From contig NZ_FOYS01000001.1 in assembly GCF_900115785.1 (NCBI RefSeq), positions 548,769 through 612,768 of the forward strand: DNA of 64,000 bases. Reading direction: 5' to 3'. The position numbers and the translations under genes are program-made. A model generated the notes under the pieces. The model was given only the letters and a program-made list of their open reading frames with translations. It was not told the origin of the DNA and did not search any database. This stretch comes from Halogeometricum limi. GTDB lineage: Archaea; Halobacteriota; Halobacteria; Halobacteriales; Haloferacaceae. Below, one piece after another: positions 1 through 8,107 of this stretch (position 1 is its first letter; every line of letters begins with the position of its first letter).

Positions 1-1
1 G

Positions 2-1135
2 TTCTCCGCGAACGACCTCATCTCGAACCACCTGACGTTCTATCTCTTCCACCACGCGGAACTGTTCGACCGGCCGCAGTGGCCACAGGGAATCGTCATC
101 ATGGGGATGGGACTGCTGGAGGGCGAGAAGATGTCCTCCTCGAAGGGACACGTCGTCCTCCCCGGCAAGGCCATCGAGGAGTACGGCGCCGACACTGTCC
201 GGTTCTTCCTGCTCAACTCCGCGGAACCGTGGCAGGACTACGACTGGCGCGACGACCAGGTGGCGTCGGTCAAGAACCAACTGGAACGGTTCTGGAACCG
301 CGCCGACGAGCGTATCGAGGCGGGCGCACCCGACGAACGCCCCGAACTCGAACAGGAGGACCGCTGGCTCCTGTCGAAACTCCAGCAGACCGTCCGCGAC
401 GTGACCGAGGCGATGGAGGCGTCCGAGACGAGAAGCGCCAGTCAGGCCGCCTTCTACAACTTCGAAGAACAACTGCGCTGGTACCGTCGACGGACCGAAA
501 CCGAGCGTCCGGCCGCGCGGTGGACCCTCCAGCACGTGTTGGAGACGCGTCTGCGACTCCTCGCCCCGTTCGTCCCGTTCCTCACGAACGAGTTACACGA
601 GCGTCTGACGGGGACGCCGGCCGAAGACGCGCCGTGGCCCGACGTCGACGAGGAGTTCGAAGACGACGCCGTCGAGGCCAGCGAGGCACAGATAGAGCGA
701 CTCACCGAGGACATCAAAGGCATCCAGCAGTCGCTCGCGAACGCCGAGGAGGACGTGCCGGAGGCGGACCCCGACCGAATCAGAATCACCGTCGCCGCCG
801 ACTGGAAGCGCGACGTGTTCCACACCGTCGTCGAAGAGGGCGGCAACCAGGGCGCGGTGATGGGAACGGTCATGCAGGACCCGGACCTGCGCGAACGCGG
901 CAACGCCGTCAACGACCTGGTGGGCGAACTCGTCGACTTCGTCCGCGGCCGGGAAGAGAGCGAAGTCGCCGCCCTGTCGGAACTCGACGAGTTCGCGGCG
1001 TACGAGGCGGCGACGGCGTTCCTCTCGCGAGAGTTCGACGCCGACGTCGTCCTCCAACTCGAAGGCGAGGACACCGACGCGACGAAACACGCGATTCCGC
1101 TCCGTCCGGCCATCGAACTCGAAGCGGACGAGTAG
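2..1135 (+). CDS. leuS: Leucyl-tRNA synthetase, C-terminal part (5' truncated by window)
   Basis: Charges tRNA-Leu with leucine in the cytoplasm. The reading frame is already open at base 2, so the start and the catalytic N-terminal part lie outside the window; 377 codons remain. The segment begins in the class I catalytic core just ahead of the second signature: the KMSKS-type motif reads KMSSS at residues 43-47 of the visible part. The anticodon-binding helical domain follows, then an archaeal-type C-terminal extension. The phrase WPQGIVIMG before the motif and the archaeal-style tail favour LeuRS over IleRS, ValRS or MetRS. The stop is TAG at 1133-1135. A T-run lies about 50 bases downstream. 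The product is confident; its full length cannot be judged here. Confidence 0.93.
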   Translation, partial: FSANDLISNHLTFYLFHHAELFDRPQWPQGIVIMGMGLLEGEKMSSSKGHVVLPGKAIEEYGADTVRFFLLNSAEPWQDYDWRDDQVASVKNQLERFWNRADERIEAGAPDERPELEQEDRWLLSKLQQTVRDVTEAMEASETRSASQAAFYNFEEQLRWYRRRTETERPAARWTLQHVLETRLRLLAPFVPFLTNELHERLTGTPAEDAPWPDVDEEFEDDAVEASEAQIERLTEDIKGIQQSLANAEEDVPEADPDRIRITVAADWKRDVFHTVVEEGGNQGAVMGTVMQDPDLRERGNAVNDLVGELVDFVRGREESEVAALSELDEFAAYEAATAFLSREFDADVVLQLEGEDTDATKHAIPLRPAIELEADE

Positions 1136-1257
1136 CGTTCTCGAACCTGATATTCGAGAAGCGACACTCGAAAACGCTCTGAAGGGATTTTTCACCGCTT
1201 CAGACCACTTCCGTTCTGCTACCTAGATTGATACTATCACGCGAGATAACGAGTGGC

Positions 1258-1392
1258 ATGCGTTGTTCCGAGTGCGACGTCGAGATGTACCGGGTCACTT
1301 CCCGGCGCGGTTCCGACTGCGAGGACCACCGGACGTTCGAGTGTCCAGACTGCGGGGCGACGCGTCAGCGGACGCGGTGGCGACCGCTCTGA
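1258..1392 (+). CDS. Zinc-ribbon microprotein (44 aa)
   Basis: A 44-residue protein with two CxxC knuckles, CSEC near the N-terminus (residues 3-6) and CPDC at residues 29-32, separated by about two dozen mostly charged residues. This is the layout of a single treble-clef or rubredoxin-like zinc site. It starts with ATG at 1258 and ends with TGA at 1390-1392. Haloarchaea encode many such one-domain zinc-finger microproteins; their functions vary and cannot be read from sequence. It lies between leuS and a small membrane protein on the same strand and could share a transcript with either. Coding status rests on the spaced cysteine pairs and biased composition. Confidence 0.6.
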   Translation: MRCSECDVEMYRVTSRRGSDCEDHRTFECPDCGATRQRTRWRPL

Positions 1393-1438
1393 GCGGACGG
1401 CGAACGAGCTTTTACTCTCTGCGACCGTATCTACTGGT

Positions 1439-1660
1439 ATGGCGACAGATGAGTCTCCGAGTGCACTGACGCGCGCGTACAGGACGGTAACGCCGGGCTA
1501 TCGGTCCCACCCCGACGCAGAGATGAACTCCATCGGGTGGGCGATGTTTCTCGGCCTCCTCGCGCTGTTGCTCCCACTGCTTCCTTTCATCATCGTCACC
1601 TGGGTGGTGTCGAAAATCGTCGAGTTCTTCGCCGCACAGACTCGAAACACCGACGAGTAA
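1439..1660 (+). CDS. Small single-span membrane protein (73 aa)
   Basis: A hydrophilic N-terminus of about 30 residues is followed by one long hydrophobic stretch from about residue 34 to 60 (GLLALLLPLLPF then a second apolar run), and a short charged tail. This predicts one long or two closely packed membrane helices. ATG at 1439 is chosen because it follows an intergenic segment and gives a plausible N-terminus; upstream in-frame codons run through the zinc-ribbon gene in another frame. It converges on the cyclodeaminase gene with a gap of only 16 bases. The family appears to be a haloarchaeal protein of unknown function; I do not recognise a role. Confidence 0.7.
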   Translation: MATDESPSALTRAYRTVTPGYRSHPDAEMNSIGWAMFLGLLALLLPLLPFIIVTWVVSKIVEFFAAQTRNTDE

Positions 1661-1676
1661 GCGGAGGATTCGGTCG

Positions 1677-2678
1677 TTACTCGCTGCGGTCGCCGAGACC
1701 GAGGAGGTCGAACTCGTAGCCGTTGTCGTTCTCTTTTGCGTGTTCGTAGACGACGTGTGCGGCCGCGACGTCCTGAATCGCCAGGCCGGTGGAGTCGAAG
1801 ACGCTGATTCCGTCGTCGGCCGTTCGACCCTCTCTGTCGCCGACGACGATCTCGCCGATGTCGCCGTAGATGTCGTCGTCCGAGAGGACGCCCTCGTTGT
1901 AGGGGACGTTTATCTCGCCGGAGTGGGTGGTCTGTTCGTGGTCGTCGATGACGAGTTTCGCGTCGAGCAGAATCTCGTCGGCGAGTTCGTGTTTGCCCTC
2001 CGCGTCCGCGCCCATCGCGTTGATGTGGGTGTGTTCGCCCACGTCGTCGCGGGAGACGATGGGAGACTCGACGGGCGTCACCGTCGAGAGCACGTCGCAC
2101 GAGGCGGCCTCCGCGATGGACCCGGGGCGAACGTCGAAGTCGTCCTCGAAGGCGTCGATGAAGTTCGCGACGCGTTCTTCGTCCAAATCGGAGACGACGA
2201 CCTCTTCGATGTCGCGGACGGTGGCGATAGCCTCTAACTGCGTGTACGACTGGACGCCCGCGCCGACGATACCGAGAGAGGACGCGTCGGCGACGGCGAG
2301 GTGGTCGGTGGCGACGGCGGCGGCCGCACCCGTCCGCTTCATCGTCAGTTCGGTGCCGTCCATCACCGCGAGGGGGAACGCCGTCTCCGGCGAGGAGTAC
2401 ACCATCGTCCCCATCACGGTGGGGAGGTCGAACTTACTGCCGTTGTCGGGGTGGACGTTCACCCACTTGATGCCCGCGGCGTCCCAGTCGCCGGCGTCCA
2501 TGTAGGCCGGCATCGAACGGAAGTCGCCGTTGTACTGCGGCAGGTCGATGTACGACTTCGGCGGCATCTGCGCGTCGCCGCGTTCGAAGGCGGCGAACGC
2601 CTCCTCGATGGCGGGGACGAGGTCCGCCATGTTCGCGTTCTCGTGGACGTCGTCGCTGTTCAGCAGCAGTGTTTGCAT
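1677..2678 (-). CDS. Ornithine cyclodeaminase / alanine dehydrogenase family protein
   Basis: 333 residues, the usual length of the OCD/mu-crystallin family. These enzymes use NAD(P) to deaminate amino acids: archaeal members include alanine dehydrogenase, bacterial ones ornithine cyclodeaminase or pyrroline-carboxylate reductase. Visible marks are the N-terminal substrate half with MPPKSYIDLP and the KWVNVHPDN segment, the Rossmann motif GIVGAGVQ at about residues 135-142, and the family phrase HINAMGAD near residue 216. The C-terminal half carries the DSTG(L)AIQD signature. Substrate (alanine, ornithine, proline-type imine) is not resolved by sequence alone. A possible TATA-like element, TTTTAGTATG on the minus strand, lies about 35 bases upstream. 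Confidence 0.85.
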   Translation of the reverse strand: MQTLLLNSDDVHENANMADLVPAIEEAFAAFERGDAQMPPKSYIDLPQYNGDFRSMPAYMDAGDWDAAGIKWVNVHPDNGSKFDLPTVMGTMVYSSPETAFPLAVMDGTELTMKRTGAAAAVATDHLAVADASSLGIVGAGVQSYTQLEAIATVRDIEEVVVSDLDEERVANFIDAFEDDFDVRPGSIAEAASCDVLSTVTPVESPIVSRDDVGEHTHINAMGADAEGKHELADEILLDAKLVIDDHEQTTHSGEINVPYNEGVLSDDDIYGDIGEIVVGDREGRTADDGISVFDSTGLAIQDVAAAHVVYEHAKENDNGYEFDLLGLGDRSE

Positions 2679-2945
2679 CTCGTCCGTCTCTTCCGGGGTG
2701 CGTTACTTAGTTCATACTAAAACCGGACGAGATTCCACGAACGACGAACTATTCGAACACAATACACATTCGAGTACCTTTCTCGGACTCAACTCGAACA
2801 TCGGCGCTCGACTCGAACGCGAGCCGGTGCCGTCGCTCGGCGAGTCGGCGTCGAAAGAATATCCGGGTCGGCGTGCGGGCCGACGGTTTCGCGGCGATTC
2901 GAGACGAGTTGCGGCGGTCGGAGTGAGTTCAGGCCGTGCCCGAAT

Positions 2946-4610
2946 TCACATCGCGCCGCCCATGCCGCCCATGCCACCCATACCGCCGGCAGGAGCGCCA
3001 CCTTCGTCGTCGCCACCGCTGGTGCTGAGGTCGCCCGCAGCGATGATGTCGTCGATTTTGAGCACGAGGTTCGCCGCCTCGGTCGCAGAGGAGACGGCCT
3101 GTTCTTTCGCGTGCGCAGGCTCGACGATGCCCGCCTCGAACGTGTCCTCGACGTCGCCGGAGAAGACGTTCAGCCCGGCGCGCGACTCGCCGTCCTCGTG
3201 TGCCGCGCGGAGGTCGACGAGCGTGTCGATGGAGTCCAGACCGGCGTTCTCGGCGAGAACGCGGGGGACGAGTTCGAGTGCGTCCGCGAACGCCTCGACG
3301 GCCAGTTGCTCGCGGCCGGAGACGGAGTCAGCGTAGTTGCGGAGACGCGAGGCGAGTTCGACCTCGATGGCGCCGCCGCCGGCGAGGACGCGGCCGTCGG
3401 AGACGGTCGTCGCCACCACGTCGAGTGCGTCCTCGACGCCGCGTTCAAGTTCGTCGACCACGTGGTCGGTCGAACCGCGGAGCAGCATCGTGACGCCGTG
3501 GGTGGAGTCGCCGAGCCCTTCGACGTAGAACAGTTCGTCCTCGTCGTCGCGGCGGACGGAGGCCGTGCCGAGGTCGGCCTCGGTCACGCTGTCGAGGTCC
3601 GAGACCACGGAGCCGCCGGCGACGTTCTTGAGGAACTTGATGTCGGACTTCTTCGTCCGACGAACCGCGAGGATGCCCTCCTTCGCGAGGAAGTGCTGTG
3701 CGAGGTCGTCGATGCCCTTCTGGCAGAACACCACGTCGGCACCGGAGTCGACTATCTTCTGGACCTTGTCCTTCAGCTGCTTCTCCTCTTGGTCGAGGAA
3801 CTTCTGAAGCTGGTCCGGCGAGTCGATGCTGACCTGCGTGTCGACGTCGGCCTCTTCGACCTCGATGGGCTCGTTGAGGAGGAGCGTCTTCGCCTCGTCG
3901 AACTGGGTCGGCATGTCGTCGTGGACGGGGTCCTTGTCGATGACCGCGCCGTTGAGCAGTTCGGACTCCGAGGCGGAGCGACCCGTCTGGGTCTCGATGG
4001 AGATGTTCTCCAGGTCGACGACGTAGGAGCCGTCGTCGGCCTCGACGGTGACCTGCTTCACTGCGTCGACGATGAGCTGACCGAGGAGCTCTTTGTTGAG
4101 TTCCGAGCTCTTACCCGTCATCGACGTCTCGGCGACCTTCTGCAGAAGCTCTTCGTCGTTGGGGTCGACAGACTCCGCGATGTCGTCGATCTCTTCGCGA
4201 GCCTTCTGGCTGGCGAGGTGGAAGCCTTTGATGATGGCCGTCGGGTGGATGTCCTGTTCGAGGAGGTCCTCGGCGTTCTTGAGGAGTTCTCCCGCGATGG
4301 CGACGGCCGTCGTCGTCCCGTCGCCGGCCTCGCTCTCTTGGGTCTCGGCGACTTCGACGATCATCTCGGCCGTCGGGTTGTCGATGTCCATCTCCTTGAG
4401 GATGGTCACGCCGTCGTTCGTGATGGTGACGTCTCCCATCGAGTCGACGAGCATCTTGTCCATCCCTTTCGGGCCGAGTGTGGAGCGTACCGCCTCGGCG
4501 ACGGCACGGGCGGCAGCGATGTTGTACTCCTGCGCGTCGCGGTCCTTCACGCGCTGAGCGTCCTCACCCATGATGATCATGGGCTGTCCCTGTTGCATTC
4601 GCTGACTCAT
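2946..4610 (-). CDS. Thermosome subunit (group II chaperonin)
   Basis: ATP-dependent chaperonin subunit that assembles into a double-ring folding machine in the cytoplasm. At 554 residues it has the normal size, with three domains. ATP-site motifs include LGPKGMDKM near residue 46, GDGTTTAV near residue 97, and the C-terminal GGGA(I/V)E segment near residue 410. It ends in the glycine-methionine tail (repeated GGM, ending GGAM) that projects into the ring cavity in archaeal subunits. Haloarchaea usually have two or three paralogues (cct1-3 in Haloferax); which one this is cannot be settled here. A strong TATA box sits just upstream and the gene stands alone. Confidence 0.97.
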   Translation of the reverse strand: MSQRMQQGQPMIIMGEDAQRVKDRDAQEYNIAAARAVAEAVRSTLGPKGMDKMLVDSMGDVTITNDGVTILKEMDIDNPTAEMIVEVAETQESEAGDGTTTAVAIAGELLKNAEDLLEQDIHPTAIIKGFHLASQKAREEIDDIAESVDPNDEELLQKVAETSMTGKSSELNKELLGQLIVDAVKQVTVEADDGSYVVDLENISIETQTGRSASESELLNGAVIDKDPVHDDMPTQFDEAKTLLLNEPIEVEEADVDTQVSIDSPDQLQKFLDQEEKQLKDKVQKIVDSGADVVFCQKGIDDLAQHFLAKEGILAVRRTKKSDIKFLKNVAGGSVVSDLDSVTEADLGTASVRRDDEDELFYVEGLGDSTHGVTMLLRGSTDHVVDELERGVEDALDVVATTVSDGRVLAGGGAIEVELASRLRNYADSVSGREQLAVEAFADALELVPRVLAENAGLDSIDTLVDLRAAHEDGESRAGLNVFSGDVEDTFEAGIVEPAHAKEQAVSSATEAANLVLKIDDIIAAGDLSTSGGDDEGGAPAGGMGGMGGMGGAM

Positions 4611-4636
4611 AGTCGTCCCAGGATTGTTTGTGATTC

Positions 4637-4645
4637 TATAAAAAC
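4637..4645 (-). promoter_or_regulatory. TATA box of the thermosome gene
   Basis: On the minus strand the sequence reads TTTTTATAG preceded by a purine-rich CGAAGCG stretch that would serve as BRE. It is centred about 31 bases before the ATG at 4610, which predicts a very short or absent 5' leader. Such strong boxes are typical of heat-inducible archaeal chaperonin genes; a specific heat-shock operator is not visible. Confidence 0.6.
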
Positions 4646-4904
4646 GCTTCGCTTCTCGACGTCGTGAGATGTGTCACCACGATTCACGTATTCGGCCCTG
4701 AACTACCCGACGTACCCCGGTTCTCGCCGTATCCGGCCGCGCGATACCCGGCCGTTCGGCGGACGACTCCGTGTGGCTACCTGCTCTCTTTATATACTCT
4801 CGACGGTCGGTATCGCAAGCACGCACGGGAACGCGTCGTCCGCGACGGACGCCGCCGTCGCTCGCGGTTGTGGCGTGCGAAAGAAAGACACTGGTTCGGA
4901 AGGG

Positions 4905-5084
4905 CTAGTCTTCGTCCGGGAGTTCCTCGGCGAGGAACTCCTCGCCGCGAGTCTGCTCGGACTCGAACGGCGGAAGCTCGTCGTCGGTGTTCAAAGCGTC
5001 CATCTCGTCGTTGTAGAGGCTCTCTTGGAGTTGGTTTCGCTTGTTCCGACCCTTGCGCTCCCGGCCGTTCTTAGTGTCTGGCAT
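4905..5084 (-). CDS. Conserved-looking small hydrophilic protein (59 aa)
   Basis: A 59-residue soluble protein with a strongly basic first third (MPDTKNGRERKGRNKRNQ) and an acidic remainder ending in DED. No domain is recognised. The split basic/acidic charge and the clean ATG at 5084 make it look genuine, and similar short proteins are common in haloarchaea. It might bind nucleic acid through the basic segment, which is inference only. It lies between the thermosome promoter and the tRNA-Ser region, on the same strand as both. No signal peptide or membrane segment. Confidence 0.6.
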   Translation of the reverse strand: MPDTKNGRERKGRNKRNQLQESLYNDEMDALNTDDELPPFESEQTRGEEFLAEELPDED

Positions 5085-5268
5085 TGTCAACCGTGGTGAC
5101 GTAACCCATGGGTATGAATCTTTTGGAGCGACAGGTAGAACTGCCGCCTCGAAGTTTACGTGTCGGTGGCGAATCGGCGTGCTGGTACACAGTCTGTCAG
5201 AATACTCCCCATCGCCGTCTGCGGATTCGCGGCGACGAGACGCCTCGCTGGAGGGGTGAAGTCAGTAG

Positions 5269-5340
5269 AACGCCGGGACGGGGATTTGAACCACGGTCAC
5301 TCTGCTCGCTCCACTCGCGACGCTCCCTGATTCAAATCCC
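5269..5340 (-). repeat. Displaced copy of tRNA-Ser 3' end with inverted T-arm
   Basis: Bases 5269-5292 match the 3' end of the real tRNA-Ser (5411-5434) at 23 of 24 positions, covering discriminator, acceptor strand and half the T-arm. The copy lies 119 bases downstream of the tRNA in its direction of transcription. Its T-arm half GGGATTTGAA (5281-5290) is repeated in inverted form as TTCAAATCCC (5331-5340), giving a perfect 10-bp stem around a 40-base CGCTC-rich core. The rest of 5085-5268 and 5341-5412 holds no gene that I can see. Confidence 0.85.
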
Positions 5341-5412
5341 TTCGGAGTCGTTTCGTCACTCACGAACCGAGCACACGCTACGCGGTGCTCGGTACGTAGT
5401 TCGCGACAGAAA

Positions 5413-5493
5413 CGCCGGGACAGGGATTTGAACCCTGGATCCCAAAGGGAACACGCTTTCCAGGCGTGCGCCTTACCACTCGGCCATCCCGGC
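5413..5493 (-). tRNA. tRNA-Ser (anticodon GGA)
   Basis: Reads UCC/UCU codons. The acceptor halves GCCGGGA and TCCCGGC pair over seven bases, the D-arm contains GCCGAGTGGTAAGGC, the anticodon loop reads CTGGAAA, and a long variable arm typical of serine tRNAs (TTCCCTTTGGGAT) precedes the T-arm AGGG-TTCAAAT-CCCT. The 3' CCA is not encoded. No intron is seen. A partial copy of its 3' end lies downstream. Confidence 0.95.
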
Positions 5494-5521
5494 TCTATTC
5501 CACGGTACCGCGCTGACGCGT

Positions 5522-5725
5522 TTAAGTCCTTCCTTTCGCCGCGAGACGGTTCTCGGTGACGTACGACGCGCTACCGACGACCACACCGACGCCGACTGCC
5601 AGCGCACCCATCGTCGAGATGCCGACGCCGAGCGCCGCGACGACGAGTTGGTAGCCCTGCACGAGGACGAGGAAGGTGAGTGCGCCGACGACGCCCCACA
5701 GCGCCGCGGATTTTCGACGCGACAC
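5522..5725 (-). CDS. Small two-helix membrane protein (67 aa)
   Basis: A 67-residue protein beginning MSRRKS (GTG start at 5725) with two hydrophobic segments, about residues 9-31 and 35-55, and a basic tail ending AAKGRT. Positive charges at both ends with a short apolar turn predict a helical hairpin with both termini inside. It begins 4 bases after the RidA stop codon, so it is almost certainly the last gene of an ilvA-ridA transcript. No known domain; a role in amino-acid export or in protecting the pathway cannot be claimed from sequence. Confidence 0.7.
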   Translation of the reverse strand: MSRRKSAALWGVVGALTFLVLVQGYQLVVAALGVGISTMGALAVGVGVVVGSASYVTENRLAAKGRT

Positions 5726-5729
5726 GGCG

Positions 5730-6116
5730 CTACTCGTCGCTGACGTCCGCGATGGCCTCTATCTCGACGCCGACGCCCTTCGGGAGGTTGCCCACCTCGA
5801 CGGCGCTTCGCGCCGGCGGTTCGTCGCCGAAGTACGTCGCGTACGTCTCGTTCATCTCGTCGAAATCGTCGATGTCGCCGAGGAAGACGGTCACTTTGAG
5901 CACGTCCGACGCGTCGGCACCCTCGGCGTCGAGGATGGCCATCACGTTGTCCAGCGACTGCGTCGTCTGGGTCGCGATATCCTCGTCGTCCAGCAGTTCG
6001 CCGTCCGGCGTGAGCGGAATCTGTCCCGCCGTGAAGAGGAGCGAACCGTTCGTCGTCGCCTGACTGTACGCACCGACGGCCGCCGGTGCTTCGTCCGTCC
6101 CGATGACGCGCTTCAT
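5730..6116 (-). CDS. ridA: RidA family 2-iminobutanoate/2-iminopropanoate deaminase
   Basis: RidA hydrolyses reactive enamine/imine intermediates released by PLP-dependent threonine and serine dehydratases to 2-oxoacids and ammonia. The protein is 128 residues, the standard trimeric RidA length. It shows the family features AVGAYSQA near residue 13, FTAGQIPL near residue 29, the ARSAVEV segment with the substrate-carboxylate arginine (about residue 106) and the catalytic glutamate in GVEIEAIA. The gene lies 58 bases downstream of threonine ammonia-lyase on the same strand, so the enzyme sits beside the source of its substrate. The next small membrane gene follows after 4 bases. Confidence 0.93.
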   Translation of the reverse strand: MKRVIGTDEAPAAVGAYSQATTNGSLLFTAGQIPLTPDGELLDDEDIATQTTQSLDNVMAILDAEGADASDVLKVTVFLGDIDDFDEMNETYATYFGDEPPARSAVEVGNLPKGVGVEIEAIADVSDE

Positions 6117-6174
6117 GCCCCCGGGTCACGCGGACGCGACTTAAAACCGAGAGAGACGCCGTCGCGGTGCCGAC

Positions 6175-7386
6175 TCAGACGAGGACGTCGACCTTGTACC
6201 CGCGTTCGCGGAGAGAAGCGAGCAGTTGCTCTACGTGGTCGTGACCGCGCGTCTCCAGGTCCAGTTCCACGTCCGTCTCGTTCATCCCGATTTCCCGAGA
6301 GGTGCGGTCGTGGCGAATCGCGTAGATGTTCGCCTGCGCGTCGGCGATGACCGACAGGAGGTCGTAGAGCGCACCCGGCCGGTCCCGCAGAACCGTCCGC
6401 ACCTTCAGATACCGCCCCGTCTCCACGAGGCCGCGCATGACCACGGTGGTGAGTTGGTTCATGTCGATGTTGCCGCCGCAGAGTGCGGGGACGACCACCT
6501 CGCCGTCCTCGAAGTCGAACTTCTCGAAGATGAGGGCCGCGAGGGCGACGGCACCGGCACCCTCGACCAGCGTCTTCGTGCGTTCGAGCAGGTAGGTGAG
6601 CGTCACGGCTATCTCCTCGTCGGAGACAGTGACCACCTCGTCGACGTAGTTCCGGATGACCTCGAACGGCTTGTCGCCGACGCGGCGGGTCGCGATACCG
6701 TCGGCGATGGTGTTCACGCTGTCGAGTTCGTGGACCGACCCCTTCTGCAACGAGGTGGCGACGCTGGAGGCGCCCTCCGCTTGCACCCCTATCACGCGCA
6801 CGTCGGGGAGTTGTTCTTTCACCGCGGTGGCGATACCGGAGATGAGGCCGCCGCCGCCGATGGGGACGACGACCGTCTCCACGTCCGGGCAGTCCTCGAC
6901 GATTTCGAGGCCGATCGTCCCCTGTCCGGCCATGACGTAGTCGTCGTCGAAGGCGTGAACGTAGGTCCGGTCTTCGTCGGCCTCTATCTCGTGGGCACGT
7001 CGCTGCGCCTCGTCGTAGTCCGCGCCGTAGAGGACCGCTTCCGCGCCGTAGCGCCGTGTCGCCTTCACCTTCGAGATGGGCGCGTGTTCCGGCATCACGA
7101 CTTTCGAGTCGACGCCCGCCCGCGTCGCCGCGAGTGCGACGCCCTGCGCGTGGTTTCCGGCGCTCGCGGTGACGACGCCGGCCGCCTTCTCCTCGTCGGT
7201 GAGCACCGAGATGCGGTTCATCGCGCCGCGAATCTTGAAGGACCCCGTCCGCTGGTGGTTCTCCAGTTTCAGGTTGACGGACGCCCCGGTCATCTCCGAG
7301 AACGTGTGCGAGTAGTCGAGGGGTGTGTGCTTTGCGACCCCGTCGATACGGTCGCGTGCCGCCTCGATGTCGGCGAGCGAAATCAT
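6175..7386 (-). CDS. ilvA: Threonine ammonia-lyase (threonine dehydratase) with ACT domain
   Basis: PLP enzyme converting threonine to 2-oxobutanoate and ammonia, the first step of isoleucine synthesis by this route, or threonine catabolism. The start is placed at ATG 7386 (MISLADIEAARDRI), because the in-frame extension upstream is arginine-rich and unlike coding sequence. The 403-residue protein has the PLP lysine in GSFKIRGAMNRI (about residue 50), the asparagine loop SAGNHAQG, and the glycine-rich phosphate loop GGGGLISG near residue 179. A C-terminal ACT-like domain of about 80 residues suggests allosteric control. The length and single ACT domain fit the short (TdcB-like or archaeal) class. 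Confidence 0.93.
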   Translation of the reverse strand: MISLADIEAARDRIDGVAKHTPLDYSHTFSEMTGASVNLKLENHQRTGSFKIRGAMNRISVLTDEEKAAGVVTASAGNHAQGVALAATRAGVDSKVVMPEHAPISKVKATRRYGAEAVLYGADYDEAQRRAHEIEADEDRTYVHAFDDDYVMAGQGTIGLEIVEDCPDVETVVVPIGGGGLISGIATAVKEQLPDVRVIGVQAEGASSVATSLQKGSVHELDSVNTIADGIATRRVGDKPFEVIRNYVDEVVTVSDEEIAVTLTYLLERTKTLVEGAGAVALAALIFEKFDFEDGEVVVPALCGGNIDMNQLTTVVMRGLVETGRYLKVRTVLRDRPGALYDLLSVIADAQANIYAIRHDRTSREIGMNETDVELDLETRGHDHVEQLLASLRERGYKVDVLV

Positions 7387-7631
7387 ACGCCGCGCTACCT
7401 CGCCGCGCCGGGTAAGCGTTCGGTTTCTTCGTGAACGACCGTGATACATCTCCGCACGGCGGGAAACGGCGCGCAAACACCGTCGCTACGCGTCTCGGGG
7501 AATGGAAAGGGGGAATGCACGCGTGTGACGTGCAGTTGTTCTACTGTTCGGGTAGTATATAAATATCATGCAGGCGGAGTGAAAGTGTAATCGATAGACA
7601 GGTCGGCGACGATCGACTCGTCAGACGCCCG

Positions 7632-8036
7632 TCAGTCGTCTGTCGGATTCGAATCTGTCCGCCGAACGAGGACTGGATTCTCGTCCAGATACTCCGTCAC
7701 GCGTGTCCGTAGCGACCCGGTCCCGGACCACTCGGCGTCCGCCCCGAGTTCGGCCGCGTCGCCGACGTAGACGAACGCGCGACTCCCGTCCGATACCGGC
7801 ACCTCGGCGCGCACGTAGAGGCCGGACGCGACCCCTTCGTACCGGTCCAGCGTCGCCACGTCGTCGGTCCGGAGGAGACGGCCCGAGACGGACCCACCCG
7901 GTGCCAGCGTCGGGTACCGTCCCGTCTCTCGGTGGAGGCCGTCGAGTCGCGCGTCTCCCGCGAACGACCAGTCGTCGAGGAGCGTGTCCACTCGGTCGGG
8001 GTCGGTGAGCGTTCCGTAGACGAAGAACGTCGGCAT
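7632..8036 (-). CDS. Gamma-glutamylcyclotransferase-like (GGCT/AIG2 fold) protein
   Basis: 134 residues starting MPTFFVYGTLTDPDRV, with the diagnostic N-terminal VYGTL loop that binds gamma-glutamyl substrates. A DRYEG segment near residue 67 and GSRAFVYVG later in the chain complete the family pattern. GGCT-fold proteins release 5-oxoproline from gamma-glutamyl amines; haloarchaea use gamma-glutamylcysteine as a thiol, so turnover of such compounds is a plausible but unproven role. ATG at 8036 is preferred over upstream starts because the family begins directly at the VYGTL strand. It is divergent from the MATE gene, with 71 bases between starts, so the promoters must be very close. Confidence 0.8.
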   Translation of the reverse strand: MPTFFVYGTLTDPDRVDTLLDDWSFAGDARLDGLHRETGRYPTLAPGGSVSGRLLRTDDVATLDRYEGVASGLYVRAEVPVSDGSRAFVYVGDAAELGADAEWSGTGSLRTRVTEYLDENPVLVRRTDSNPTDD

Positions 8037-8107
8037 GACTCTCCGTTCGTGCTCGGTCCACCTTCCGGTTCCGGTATCGTCAAGCGCGCGACGCGACTGC
8101 TCTCGGC

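Noticed and set aside
3111-4667. 518-codon plus-strand frame opposite the thermosome
   Set aside because: Antisense of a clear chaperonin; Val/Asp/Leu repeats typical of such shadows.
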